NCBI RefSeq assembly: GCF_004004515.1
Contig: NZ_RXOL01000003.1
Span: 310,001-374,000 of the forward strand
Source: Croceicoccus ponticola
Lineage (GTDB): Bacteria; Pseudomonadota; Alphaproteobacteria; Sphingomonadales; Sphingomonadaceae
Reading direction: 5' to 3'
DNA: 64,000 nucleotides
Shown: one piece after another, positions 53,014 to 62,121 of the stretch
How the letters are laid out: each line of letters begins with the position of its first letter
Position numbering within the stretch: position 1 is the stretch's first letter
Made by a program: the position numbers and the translations under genes
The notes under the pieces: model-generated
The model's input: only the letters and a program-made list of their open reading frames with translations
Told to the model about the DNA's origin: nothing
Databases searched by the model: none

Positions 53014-54684
53014 ATGGCGGGGATGGATATCGATTTCGACTTTCTGGTCGTTGGAAGCGGCGCTGCCGGGCTCGTCGGCGCCATCGGCGCCTCCATCATG
53101 GGCTTGCGCCCCCTGATCATCGAGAAGGCCGACGTATGGGGCGGAACGACAGCCATCTCAGGCGGCGTGCTTTGGATTCCCGGCAACGATGTGATGGCCC
53201 GCGATGGCGACAGCGATGATGCGCAAGGCGCGCGCAGCTATGTGAATGCGCTGCTGGGTGACGTGACAGAGCGTGAAATGGCCAAGGCCGAAGCTTTCCT
53301 GGCGAACGCCCCCGAAATGGCGCGCATGCTGGCAGGGGAAGGGCTGAACTGGATCCGCAGCCGGAAGCATCCCGATTATTATCCGCATGTTACGGGCAGC
53401 AGCGTCGGTCGCACCCTTGAATCGGCTCAGGTCGACGGCAGGATGCTGGGCGACAGGTTCCATACGATGCGCGCGGCCAGCCTTGATCTGCCGGCGATCA
53501 CCAGCGACCAGTTTGGAACGGTGACACGGGCCAAGACGGCGCCCGGACCGCTTCTGGAAACCGCCCTAACCGTCGGCCGCTACAAGGTTCGCCGGCTGCT
53601 CGGCCAAAAACCTCTCGGCAACGGCCGCGCGCTGGCCGCGTCCTTGATGAAGATCGCAATGGCGCGCGGCATCCCGATCCGCCTTTCGACGCGCTTGATT
53701 GAATTGCTCCACACGGACGGAGCGGTCACCGGGGCCGTAGTCGAAAGCGATCATGGGCGGGAGCGACTGGATGCACTTGCGGGCGTGCTGCTGGCAGCCG
53801 GCGGCTTTGCGAGAAACGCGGCGCTTCGCAAGGAGTTGCAGGACAGGGACAGGGTATGGACCAACGCGATCCCCGAAGATGAAGGGGACGCCTATGCCGC
53901 AGCCTCCGCCATAGGCGCGGATCATGAGCGGACCGACGATTGCTGGTGGATGCCGTCGATTCAGGTCAGCCCATCGGCGAACGGCCTTGCGCTGGGCTTG
54001 CGCGCGCTTCCGGGCAGCATCGTGGTCAACGCCCAAGGGCGGCGCTACATGAACGAAGCTGCGTCTTATATGAGCACCGGCAAGACGATGTTCGAAAATG
54101 GCGCCGCGGACGCCGACCACTGGCTGATCATGGATGGCAAGTTTCTCAAGCGTTATATCTTCGCCGAACTCTCGCAGAAAGGCATTCGCGACCAGATGAT
54201 GGCGCAAGGATACCTGAAGCGCGCCGCGTCGATCCGCGAGCTTGCGATCCAATGCGGGCTCGATCCAAACGTGCTCGAGGAGACTGTCGAACGGTTCAAC
54301 ACCTTCGCACGCGAAGGACAGGATCTCGACTTCGGACGTGGCAATACCGATTACGACCGGTATTGGGCCGATCCCAATCATGAACCGAACCCCAGTCTGG
54401 GTGAAATACGCCACTCTCCTTATTGGGCAGCGGTCTTGCGGCCCGGTGATCTCGGCACCAACGGCGGTATTAAAACTGACGAGTGGGCTCGTGTGCTCGA
54501 TACATCCGAACGTCCGATCACGGGCCTTTACGCAGCCGGGAACTCGGCCAGTTCTCCCTTTGGTCGGACCTATCCCGGCGCCGGGGCAACTATCGCGGCG
54601 GCATCGACCTTTGGCTACATGGCAGCGATGCATGCCGCCAAACGGCACCGGAACGCGCCATCAGCACCCATGGCGCAGATTTAA
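53014..54684 (+). CDS. FAD-dependent oxidoreductase, 3-ketosteroid delta-1-dehydrogenase/fumarate reductase type
   Basis: A 556-residue flavoprotein: FAD dinucleotide motif FLVVGSGAAGLVGAIGA, then LIIEKADVWGGTTAISGGVLWIPGN and a C-terminal GLYAAGNSASSPFGRTYPGAGATIAAA, the closing signature of KstD-like FAD_binding_2 enzymes. It desaturates ketosteroid-like or other alicyclic ketones, or reduces enones; the substrate is unknown. The ATG at MAGMDIDFD follows GAGAGG at about eight bases; two in-frame upstream starts are less likely. Convergent with the VOC gene. Confidence 0.87.
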   Translation: MAGMDIDFDFLVVGSGAAGLVGAIGASIMGLRPLIIEKADVWGGTTAISGGVLWIPGNDVMARDGDSDDAQGARSYVNALLGDVTEREMAKAEAFLANAPEMARMLAGEGLNWIRSRKHPDYYPHVTGSSVGRTLESAQVDGRMLGDRFHTMRAASLDLPAITSDQFGTVTRAKTAPGPLLETALTVGRYKVRRLLGQKPLGNGRALAASLMKIAMARGIPIRLSTRLIELLHTDGAVTGAVVESDHGRERLDALAGVLLAAGGFARNAALRKELQDRDRVWTNAIPEDEGDAYAAASAIGADHERTDDCWWMPSIQVSPSANGLALGLRALPGSIVVNAQGRRYMNEAASYMSTGKTMFENGAADADHWLIMDGKFLKRYIFAELSQKGIRDQMMAQGYLKRAASIRELAIQCGLDPNVLEETVERFNTFAREGQDLDFGRGNTDYDRYWADPNHEPNPSLGEIRHSPYWAAVLRPGDLGTNGGIKTDEWARVLDTSERPITGLYAAGNSASSPFGRTYPGAGATIAAASTFGYMAAMHAAKRHRNAPSAPMAQI

Positions 54685-54693
54685 CATCGAATT

Positions 54694-55308
54694 TTAAGGA
54701 AGGTTTCGGCCGTAATCCGCCATGGGGGTCACGAATTCGATCATATTGCCATTGTTGTCGCGGACGAACAGAATCCGCCGTGCCGCGTCGGGTATATCGG
54801 TGGGCGGCAGTTCGATCGGCACTCCTCTTGCCGCCAGTTCGCGCGCAACGGCATCCACATCGGGGACAAGAAAGGCAAGATGGACGATGCCCCTGTCATC
54901 GAGAGCCTCGAAGACATTGGCCGGCTGACGTTGGTGCTGAAGTTCTTTGGGAGTTCCAACGACCTCGATCATGAAACCGTTCAGCTCAATATAGGCGACC
55001 TGAACACCGGGCAGGGTCGGGATGGTCCATTCGCGCTGAATATCGAAGCCCAGCTTTTCCCGATACCAAGTGATCGTCCCTGCGTAGTCCGCGGTGGAAA
55101 TCATCACATGATCGGCGCGTATCTGCGCCAGCGGATCGGGGCTGGATGGTTCTGGGCCGGATAGTTCGAGGCTGGACGGTTTGACCGGGGTGTCAGCCGC
55201 CAGGGCCATCGGCGCGGCTAATGCCATTGCCAGCACGCTGGCGCCGGCAAGATGGGCGAGGGTACGTCGAAGATCTGCCAAGCCTGTCACTCCGGTTACA
55301 TCGCCCAT
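54694..55308 (-). CDS. Exported VOC family protein
   Basis: A 204-residue protein with an N-terminal signal peptide (TLAHLAGASVLAMALAAPMALA) and a single VOC module: metal positions in DHVMISTADYAGTITWYREKLGF, IVHLAFLVPDVDAVARELAARG and NMIEFVTPM. Export is unusual for VOC proteins, which are mostly cytosolic; a periplasmic lyase or binding protein is possible. The start chosen is MGDVTGVT; an upstream in-frame codon would extend into the adjacent pseudogene remnant. Confidence 0.8.
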   Translation of the reverse strand: MGDVTGVTGLADLRRTLAHLAGASVLAMALAAPMALAADTPVKPSSLELSGPEPSSPDPLAQIRADHVMISTADYAGTITWYREKLGFDIQREWTIPTLPGVQVAYIELNGFMIEVVGTPKELQHQRQPANVFEALDDRGIVHLAFLVPDVDAVARELAARGVPIELPPTDIPDAARRILFVRDNNGNMIEFVTPMADYGRNLP

Positions 55309-55330
55309 CACGGATGTTTTGCAGGTGAGT

Positions 55331-55868
55331 TTAGCGTTGCCAACTGTGCATTTCGGCAGACCGAGCCAAGGCATCCAGATATTCGTCATCGCTCGTTAAA
55401 TCAGGCAATGCGATGTCCAAGGATGAGAGCCCCTTTCTCTAGGGGAAGTTCTTTTCGGCGTGGGTCGACAGCGTAAAGATGTCACTATGGCCCGACTTAA
55501 GCACCACGGTCCCGTCTCCCTGATGCACATCGAAGTCGAGAATCAGGATGCGCGAAACGTCGCCTTCCTCGATCAATCTGTTGGCAGCCACCGCAAGGTC
55601 ATTAAACACAGTACCCTGCGCCGATGTTCGCTAGGACATGGTGGCTTCCACCTGCGCTATTAGCTGCAAACCCGTGCTTAATAGCCAGCTTTGCCGCGAG
55701 CCATGTCCCGCCCGGTGAGAGTTGCGATCTGTGCGCAGTCCGCTCGCCAATCGTAAAGCCGATACGCCGTTGCTTGGCGGCAGGACGGTGCAACTGATGA
55801 CCTCTTCGCCATAATCCGGGTGGTGGATGGCTTCGAGCCACACCCTCGGCATGACTTGGAGCACACAT
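55331..55868 (-). pseudogene. Decayed histone deacetylase/acetoin utilisation family gene
   Basis: Three reading frames of the minus strand join into one known family. Frame one has WLEAIHHPDYGEEVISCTVLP, frame two RRIGFTIGERTAHRSQLSPG and HGFAANSAGGSHHVLANIGAGYCV, and frame three FNDLAVAANRLIEEG, ILILDFDVHQGDGTVVL, STHAEKNFP, then a TAG stop, and RKGLSSLDIALPDLTSDDEYL. These match the zinc-dependent deacetylase fold (GGSHHA and DVHQGDGT motifs). There are thus at least two frameshifts, one in-frame stop near 55441, and missing N- and C-terminal parts. Remnant only; no product expected. Confidence 0.85.
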
Positions 55869-55929
55869 GCAGCATCGTTACGCAGGTGATGGGCCCGACC
55901 ACATCATGCGTTTCGAGGCAATCGGACGG

Positions 55930-56793
55930 TCACTGCTGCTCGTGAAACGGTCGATTGCCCATCAGTTCGCCAAGGCGCACCGGATGTTCCGAAGCCCAGT
56001 TTTCGTTGAAGGCGATGGTGTCATGCCTGAACAGCATCACGATCGTTGAACCCAGCAGGAAACGCCCCATTTCCTCGCCCTTCTTCAGCTCGATGTCCTG
56101 ATCGGCATAGGTCCACTCGGAGATCTCGCCGGTCCGCTTTGCATTGACCACGCCGTGCCAAACGGTAGCCATGCTTCCGACAATGGTCGCGCCAACGAGC
56201 ACCATCACGAACGGACCGTGTTGCGGCGACTGGAATACGCACACAACACGCTCATTGCGAGCGAACAGGTTGGGCACGCCCCGCGCGGTTGTCGGATTCA
56301 CCGAAAACAATGCGCCAGGTACGTAGATCATGCGCCTTAGCGTGCCGTCGCATGGCATATGCAGGCGATGGTAGTCCTTAGGTGACAAGTACAGATTGGC
56401 AAAGCTGCCGTGGCGGAACAGGGCGGCCAGCTCAGCATCGCCGCCGACCAAATCGGCGGTCGTGAAACGATGACCCTTGGCCTGCAGGATGTGGTCGTCA
56501 TCGATCGCGCCATACTGGCTGATCGTTCCGTCTACCGGGCACAGGAAATCGGCCGACGCCAACGGTCGCGCACCGGCTTTCAGCCGACGCGTGAAAAACT
56601 CGTTGAAGGTCTTGTAGCTGGCAATATCAGAATTCTCGGCCTCGCTCATGTCGACGCCATATTTGGCTACGAACCAGCGGATCAGCGCCGTCGTCATCGA
56701 GCCGCCCCGCGCTCCGGCGATACGCCCGGCGAAGGTAGTCAGACGCTGCTTGGGCAGCAGGTATTGAGGCAGGACTTTCAGGCGATCGGACAT
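55930..56793 (-). CDS. psd: Phosphatidylserine decarboxylase proenzyme
   Basis: A 287-residue pyruvoyl enzyme. The self-cleavage motif LGST (S249 becomes the pyruvoyl group) is in GRFLLGSTIVMLF. Upstream conserved blocks are FNEFFTRRLKAGARP, PVDGTISQYG, YLSPKDYHRLHMPCDGTL and PGALFSVNP. It turns phosphatidylserine into phosphatidylethanolamine at the inner membrane. Length and motifs match the proteobacterial Escherichia-type. Transcribed alone. Confidence 0.95.
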   Translation of the reverse strand: MSDRLKVLPQYLLPKQRLTTFAGRIAGARGGSMTTALIRWFVAKYGVDMSEAENSDIASYKTFNEFFTRRLKAGARPLASADFLCPVDGTISQYGAIDDDHILQAKGHRFTTADLVGGDAELAALFRHGSFANLYLSPKDYHRLHMPCDGTLRRMIYVPGALFSVNPTTARGVPNLFARNERVVCVFQSPQHGPFVMVLVGATIVGSMATVWHGVVNAKRTGEISEWTYADQDIELKKGEEMGRFLLGSTIVMLFRHDTIAFNENWASEHPVRLGELMGNRPFHEQQ

Positions 56794-57045
56794 GCTATCT
56801 CATAACGCAAACAGGGGCGATATGCTGCCAGCAGTCCATGGTCAATTTTTGAGTCAGGAAAAGACAGTCTCCTTTGCGACGGCTATCAAATTTTTGGGTC
56901 ATTCAAATGTAATTTGCGAGCAGATTCAGGTTGATCAGACTGATGACCGCCCGCTTTCTGAATCGCCATTTTCAGGCCTCAGAAGTATTTCGCGGAAGTC
57001 GTCGCCGACCGCAAATTAGCTTATAAAATCAGCCAGAGACCAGCA

Positions 57046-57852
57046 CTAGAGGATCTCCGAGGTGTTCGCGATCAAGATCGCGGCCGGCAGCAGCAGAGCC
57101 TGCGCCAACAAGGTGCCGACCAGCCGGCTAATCGAAATCCATACCATTGTACGCCGGAACACGGTTTCGGGGATCGTGCCATCGACCACGTCGTCGGTCA
57201 TGGCCGATATCTGCGGATCGATCAGCGCGAACAGCAGGATGGTGGCAAAGCCGTTGACGATGGCGGACATCTGCGATGCGGTGACCCGGAATTCGGGGCT
57301 GAGATATCCTGCGTAAAGCGATGACAGGACGCCCACCACCAAAAGCGCCTGCGCCAGGCAGTTGGCAAGCAACACGCTCCAACTCACGCCGCGCGGTTTG
57401 CCAAGGGCGCGCACGGTTTCGGACGACGGGATCGCAATCGATTCCCGTATGGTGCGCAAGCCCGCCGGCGTCGCGGTGCGCAGGATGAGCCGCGTCGTCG
57501 AACGGTTATGCTGAAAGGAAAGGATCGCCCGGGCAAACAGCCGCTGCCCCGTCGGCACCAGCAATATGCCAAGGGCAACCGCCAACGCGGCCGAGAACAG
57601 GACGATCCTCAGATCCCACAGCAAGGTCGCGCCCCCGCCGTCCGTCAAAAGCGCGGTCTCGATCCGTTTGGCGATGAAAGGACCGAGAAATCCGTTGGAC
57701 GTGCGCGATATCAGCAGCAGGATGTTGAAGAGAGCGAAACTCAGCGCGATCCGCCGGGTCCGGACCCCTGCAATTCGCGCGGCATAGGCAAGCGCGCCGA
57801 TGAGGTTGATGACCCCTGTCAGCAGGCAGATCGTGACAAGTTCGCTATCCAT
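57046..57852 (-). CDS. amj: Amj family lipid II flippase-like protein (DUF2837)
   Basis: A 268-residue protein with six or so membrane helices. The opening DSELVTICLLTGVINLIGALAYAARIAGVRTRRIALSFALFNILLLISR closely resembles the Amj/YdaH family. Amj is a stress-induced alternate lipid II flippase that replaces MurJ in Bacillus; the role in this organism is inferred. The chosen ATG (MDSELVT) gives the family's normal start, and the upstream extension is not membrane-like. It follows the TauE/SafE gene after 64 bases and may be its operon neighbour by chance. Confidence 0.82.
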   Translation of the reverse strand: MDSELVTICLLTGVINLIGALAYAARIAGVRTRRIALSFALFNILLLISRTSNGFLGPFIAKRIETALLTDGGGATLLWDLRIVLFSAALAVALGILLVPTGQRLFARAILSFQHNRSTTRLILRTATPAGLRTIRESIAIPSSETVRALGKPRGVSWSVLLANCLAQALLVVGVLSSLYAGYLSPEFRVTASQMSAIVNGFATILLFALIDPQISAMTDDVVDGTIPETVFRRTMVWISISRLVGTLLAQALLLPAAILIANTSEIL

Positions 57853-57916
57853 GTTCGGCGCTCCCAAACGTCCGGAATTCCAGGCCCTACGGATTGTCGG
57901 GCCGCCCCAGCTCGAC

Positions 57917-58696
57917 CTAGAAGATCGGCCAGGCGCGGATGATCGAGAACATGCTGGTCGCAACCAGCACCACGGCAACCGCGCACAGCAACAGGCGAGG
58001 CTTGACGCGCTTGGCGATCACCGCGCCGAACGGTGCTGCGGCAACCCCGCCGACGATCAGGCCCATTGTCGCAACCGTGAACGCCTCCAGCCCGATCGAT
58101 GCGATGAAGGTGATCGAGATCGAGGTGGTCAGCAGAAATTCGGCAGTGTTTACCGTGCCGATCGTCTTGCGCGGATCGCTGCCCTGAACCAGCAGGTTGG
58201 ATGTCACCACCGGGCCCCAGCCGCCACCGCCCGCGGCATCGAGAAATCCGCCAGCCACTGCCAGCGGCGCAGTATACCGGGGATCCCGCACATCGGTTTG
58301 CAGTTCGCGAAACGCCTTCCACAACAAGTAGAAGCCGATCCCCGTCAGGTACATCATCACGAAAGGCTTAGCGACCGAGGCATCGATATTCGACAGCAAG
58401 TAAGCCCCACTCACACCGCCCAGCACACCGAACGGCACCAACCTGCGGAACAGGCGCCAGTCGATATTCCGGTGCCAGATGTGGCTGGCCCCCGAAGCGC
58501 TGGTCGTGAACATTTCAACGAGATGGACACTGGCCGAAGCGCTGGCCGGCGGGATGCCCAGAACGCTGACCAGCAAGGTCTGCGAAATCACGCCAAATGC
58601 CATACCCAGCGCGCCGTCGATCATCTGTGCCGCAAAGCCGACCGCGATGAACGGCAGCAGATGATAGATGGTTATATCCGCCATGAAATCGAACAT
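57917..58696 (-). CDS. TauE/SafE family sulfite exporter-like membrane protein
   Basis: A 259-residue protein with seven or eight membrane helices: IAVGFAAQMIDGALGMAFGVISQTLL and the second-half GGFLDAAGGGGWGPVVTSNLL are the two family repeats (PF01925). Members move sulfite, sulfoacetate or related organosulfur anions. It lies 31 bases after the TonB receptor gene in the same direction. That suggests outer and inner membrane transport of one compound, probably sulfur-containing. An ATG four codons later is an alternate start. Confidence 0.87.
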   Translation of the reverse strand: MFDFMADITIYHLLPFIAVGFAAQMIDGALGMAFGVISQTLLVSVLGIPPASASASVHLVEMFTTSASGASHIWHRNIDWRLFRRLVPFGVLGGVSGAYLLSNIDASVAKPFVMMYLTGIGFYLLWKAFRELQTDVRDPRYTAPLAVAGGFLDAAGGGGWGPVVTSNLLVQGSDPRKTIGTVNTAEFLLTTSISITFIASIGLEAFTVATMGLIVGGVAAAPFGAVIAKRVKPRLLLCAVAVVLVATSMFSIIRAWPIF

Positions 58697-58727
58697 GAGG
58701 TAGTCCCCTTCGCAAGTTCGCGATTGA

Positions 58728-61193
58728 TCAGAATTTGGCGGCGATTGTAAGTCCGTACGTTCGCTGATCGCCGGGCTGCCCCACGATCAGGCCAGTGTTG
58801 CCCGATGGCACTGCGAGCTGCTCGAAGTATTGGGCATCAAAAGCGTTGCGCAGCCAGCCGAACACGTTGAGGCCGTCGTCGCTGCGAAATCCTGCGCGGA
58901 AGTTGGCGATCGTGTAGCCCCCGACCTGGGTGTAGATCGACGGCGTTGGGTTCGACGAGAAGCCGGATCGGGTGTTCGCATCGACGCCCACATAGACTTC
59001 GCTCTCTTGCCCCAGAAAGCTCACCGGCGCGTTCGCTTCGGCGCCATAGGAGAACACCCATTTGGAAATACCCGGCAAATCCTGCCCGGATATGTCGCAG
59101 TTTGCCGGGCTGTTGGTGCCAGGCGCGCCGGGACTGCCGATGACTGCGCCCGACCCGCCCCCCGACAATTCGGGCGGGCAGGGCGCGTCAGCGAACTGGC
59201 GATAGGTGGCATCGGTATACGACCCGGCGACATAGGCATTCAAACGCTCGGTCGGGCGGATCGATACGTCCCATTCGATGCCCTGCGTACGGACGGCTTC
59301 GGCATTCGCGAGATAGCCGCGCTGCACGCCGAACTGACCGTTGACGACCAATGCCTGATAATTCTGAATATCGGTCCGGAATGCCCCGAGGTTGAGCGTG
59401 ACCCGGCCGTCCCAGAACTGCGACTTTACCCCAACTTCATAGTGCGCAACCGATTCGGGCAGCACCGTGCCCGCAGCCAGGATCGGATTGCCGACGGCAT
59501 CGTTGGGCACACCGTTCAGGTTCACGCCGCCGGGCTTGAAGGTCTTGGCGTAAGTCGCATAGCCGTGGACGTCATCGCCCAGACGGTACGTCGCCGTCAG
59601 GTCGTAACTGAAGTTCCAGTCTGAAAATTTGGGCGCGAACCGCTGGGGCGAAGCAACCCCGCGCTGCGCCACGATGCGGGGATCGGTGCTGGCAAAAGTG
59701 ACGAGTTCCCCGGCCCCGTTGACGACCACGGAGTCATAGAGTCCAACCTTCTTGTCGTAATTGACGCGGAAACCGGGCTGGATGCTGAGCCGGTCCGAAA
59801 CCTGCCAGGTAAACTGGCCGAACACGGCAAGGCTGGTGTTGTCGAGACGGATGTCGTTGTTGGCGGTCAGCCCGTCCAGAACGCTCGGATCGTTCGACAG
59901 CGCGTTGGACGGCGCAAGCAGCCAACGGCTGGCAGCAGGCCCGAAGCGGGTCAGACCTTCGGTCCGAACTTCCTGCCTGAAGCCAAAGGCCCCGAGCAGG
60001 AAGTCGTAGTTTTCGCCTTTCTGCGAATAGCGGAGCTCTTGCGTATATTGGGTTTGTTGCGACGGATTGTTGGACGCCGTGTTGATCGGCAGCCCGGTGA
60101 AGTCGCGATCGTTTTCAGGCAACCAGTCCCAATAGCGGTATGCCGTGATCGACGTGAGCGTTCCGGGTCCCGTGTCCCAGATCACCCGCACCGAGCCGCC
60201 GCCGATTTCATTATCGGCATTGAGCGGTGCATCGACGTCGGTCAGCCGATCAAACGGGTTCGTGCTTACGACCGCATACCCCTGCGCCGCGGCAAGTGCA
60301 TCGTATTGCCGATCGAGCGTTCGCTGGGTCGCCGCGGTGCGCACGTATATCTGGGCGCAGCATTCGGGGTTCTGACGGCTGACGTCGCCTGCGAAAAGCA
60401 CTTCGACATCGTCGCTTGGCTGCCACAGCAGCTGGGCGCGCAATCCAAGATTGTCCTGTTCGTTGATCCAGTTGTTCGACGTGACGTTGTAAATTGTTCC
60501 TCGCCGACCGGTCGATGAAATGGCGAAGCGCGCCGCCAATTCGTCGGCCAGGGGGCCGGACAGCGATGCCTTGGCCTGCTTGAAACCGAGGTTGCCGAAA
60601 GTGACCTCGGCACTCCCTTCGAAATCGAAGGTCGGGCGCCGGGTCGTGATGTTGACCGCGCCTGCCGTGGTGTTCTTGCCATAGAGCGTGCCTTGCGGCC
60701 CGCGCAGCACCTCGATCCGATCAACGTCGAGAAAGTCGAGCGTGGCCGACGCGATGCGCGCGAAATAGACGTCGTCGACATAGATGCCCACGCCTTGGTC
60801 GAACCCGTCGTTGGTCAGCCCGAACGGCACCCCGATGCCACGGATGTTGATAGCGGTGTTGCGCGGATTGGACGAATAGAAGTTCAGCGCCGGGGTCAAC
60901 TGCTGCAGCCGCTGGACGTTGAACGCGCCGGTGGCATCAAGCTGTTCGCCGCTCAGCACGCTGATCGCCACGGGAACTTCCTGCGCGGTTTCCTCCCGCC
61001 GGCGTGCGGTTACCATGATGGTATCGCCGGACACTGCGCCGGAACCGGCAACGGCGACGGCACCGGCAACGACACCGGTATTGGCCTTAGGTTCAGGGAT
61101 TGTGGCAGCAGATTCGTCCTGCGCAAAAGCAGGGGTCGTGGGGACGAGCGTCGCGCTGAGCAGCAGCAGGCCGTGGAATGATTTCGAATGCAT
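58728..61193 (-). CDS. TonB-dependent outer-membrane receptor
   Basis: An 821-residue receptor with a signal peptide (HGLLLLSATLVPTTPAFA). A plug domain follows (TIMVTARRREETAQEVPVAISVLSGEQLDATG, LNFYSSNPRNTAINIRGIG, VEVLRGPQGTLYGKNTTAGAVNI), then a 22-strand barrel ending TYGLTIAAKF with a terminal Phe. No secretin/STN domain is present. It belongs to the sphingomonad-type receptors that import organic substrates rather than siderophores alone. Linkage to TauE/SafE, YezD-like and Rrf2 genes suggests an organosulfur or sulfate-ester ligand (inference). Confidence 0.92.
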   Translation of the reverse strand: MHSKSFHGLLLLSATLVPTTPAFAQDESAATIPEPKANTGVVAGAVAVAGSGAVSGDTIMVTARRREETAQEVPVAISVLSGEQLDATGAFNVQRLQQLTPALNFYSSNPRNTAINIRGIGVPFGLTNDGFDQGVGIYVDDVYFARIASATLDFLDVDRIEVLRGPQGTLYGKNTTAGAVNITTRRPTFDFEGSAEVTFGNLGFKQAKASLSGPLADELAARFAISSTGRRGTIYNVTSNNWINEQDNLGLRAQLLWQPSDDVEVLFAGDVSRQNPECCAQIYVRTAATQRTLDRQYDALAAAQGYAVVSTNPFDRLTDVDAPLNADNEIGGGSVRVIWDTGPGTLTSITAYRYWDWLPENDRDFTGLPINTASNNPSQQTQYTQELRYSQKGENYDFLLGAFGFRQEVRTEGLTRFGPAASRWLLAPSNALSNDPSVLDGLTANNDIRLDNTSLAVFGQFTWQVSDRLSIQPGFRVNYDKKVGLYDSVVVNGAGELVTFASTDPRIVAQRGVASPQRFAPKFSDWNFSYDLTATYRLGDDVHGYATYAKTFKPGGVNLNGVPNDAVGNPILAAGTVLPESVAHYEVGVKSQFWDGRVTLNLGAFRTDIQNYQALVVNGQFGVQRGYLANAEAVRTQGIEWDVSIRPTERLNAYVAGSYTDATYRQFADAPCPPELSGGGSGAVIGSPGAPGTNSPANCDISGQDLPGISKWVFSYGAEANAPVSFLGQESEVYVGVDANTRSGFSSNPTPSIYTQVGGYTIANFRAGFRSDDGLNVFGWLRNAFDAQYFEQLAVPSGNTGLIVGQPGDQRTYGLTIAAKF

Positions 61194-61285
61194 GGTTTCG
61201 CTTTCAGAAACTGGAATGCATCCGGCTGTCCGGTCTGCTGGTCGTAAGGATGAAGATGGTGGCGCATATGGCTTGGGATTTGGTG

Positions 61286-61305
61286 CGGACCTGTCTTGGG
61301 GTCCG
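61286..61305 (-). terminator. Small hairpin between the YezD-like and TonB receptor genes
   Basis: CGGACC and GGTCCG form a 6-bp stem with an 8-base loop just after the YezD-like stop codon. No U-tract follows, so it may be a weak attenuator or processing site within the operon rather than a true terminator. Confidence 0.3.
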
Positions 61306-61314
61306 GTCGACCGC

Positions 61315-61485
61315 TCAGTCGCCGATCCGCCTGCGTTCGGTCACGTCGATTTGCATGACCCGCCCGTCGTGTACCGTGAGCTGGATCGCGCCATAGCGCA
61401 GACGGGAAAGGGCGTCGGTGATGACACCCAGCGTTTCTGGCAAGATTCCGGCGGTCTGGCCGGTTTGCTTGTCGTCTTTCGGCAT
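61315..61485 (-). CDS. YezD/DUF2292 family small protein
   Basis: A 56-residue protein: MPKDDKQTGQTAG, then the DUF2292 core VITDALSRLRYGAIQLTVHDG followed by RVMQIDVTERRRI. AAAGG lies at suitable spacing before the ATG. YezD-type proteins recur in sulfur and cysteine assimilation operons, for example under CymR control in Bacillus; the molecular role is unknown. Here it lies between an Rrf2 regulator and a TonB receptor gene on one strand, which keeps the sulfur theme. Confidence 0.85.
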   Translation of the reverse strand: MPKDDKQTGQTAGILPETLGVITDALSRLRYGAIQLTVHDGRVMQIDVTERRRIGD

Positions 61486-61619
61486 TGCCTGACCTTTCGT
61501 TTAACGGCTTAGCACCGCACCGACTCTCTATTCTCAAGCAAATAAGTTGACAATATGGCGGCCGCCAAAGATTTTGAACTTGCGGCAAAAGGCAGGCTTT
61601 GCGCGGTAGGTCGCGCCTG

Positions 61620-62069
61620 TCAGGAAGCGGAGAAGTCCTCGTCCGTGAAAGCAGGGACGGGTTCGATCCGATCCGACAGGCGCCTGGAATCGAGCAGGCG
61701 CGCCGTGTGGTCCCGCACGTCGAGCATCAGCGCGCGAGTTCGGCACTCGCCTTCTTCGACACAGTTCTTGCATTTTTCATGCGCAAAGCGACTGGCGCAG
61801 GGGACCAGCGCCAGCGATCCGCGCATGATCCGGATCAGATCGCCATATGTGATGTCGATGGGCGATAGCGCCAGCCAGTATCCCCCATCGCGCCCGCGCT
61901 GCGATTCGACGAGGCCGAAGCGCGTCAGTTCGGACAGGATCACGGTGAGGAACTTGACCGGGATATTCTGCTTTTCGGCGATCTCGGCCAGCTGCACGGG
62001 GCCTTGACCATGGCAGTCGGCCAAGTGCTGCATGGCGCGTATCGCGTAACGGGTTTTCTGGGATAACAC
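61620..62069 (-). CDS. Rrf2 family transcriptional regulator with cysteine cluster
   Basis: A 149-residue regulator: a winged helix at residues 1-65 (LSQKTRYAIRAMQHLAD, IPVKFLTVILSELTRFGLV, RGRDGGYWLA) and a cysteine set C91, C100, C103 and C109 within CASRFAHEKCKNCVEEGEC. Spacing resembles, without matching, the FeS-binding IscR/NsrR/RirA pattern, so an iron-sulfur or sulfur-status sensor is likely. GTG start with AAGG six bases before it. It probably controls the downstream YezD-like, receptor and exporter genes and perhaps chrA just upstream. Confidence 0.88.
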   Translation of the reverse strand: MLSQKTRYAIRAMQHLADCHGQGPVQLAEIAEKQNIPVKFLTVILSELTRFGLVESQRGRDGGYWLALSPIDITYGDLIRIMRGSLALVPCASRFAHEKCKNCVEEGECRTRALMLDVRDHTARLLDSRRLSDRIEPVPAFTDEDFSAS

Positions 62070-62121
62070 GGCGCCTTGTCTATCGCGCCGGTAGAATATC
62101 CAGTCAAGATTGATGCCGCGC

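Noticed and set aside
53566-54648. 360-residue minus-strand open frame
   Set aside because: It lies opposite the FAD oxidoreductase gene, which carries the full flavin motifs.
55460-55663. 67-residue plus-strand gene
   Set aside because: Its reverse complement reads as the deacetylase-family remnant, which explains the open frame.
62079-62107. TTGACT-N17-GATAGA promoter-like element before the Rrf2 gene
   Set aside because: Transcription from it would begin only a few bases before the start codon and would leave out the ribosome site, so I did not list it as a feature.
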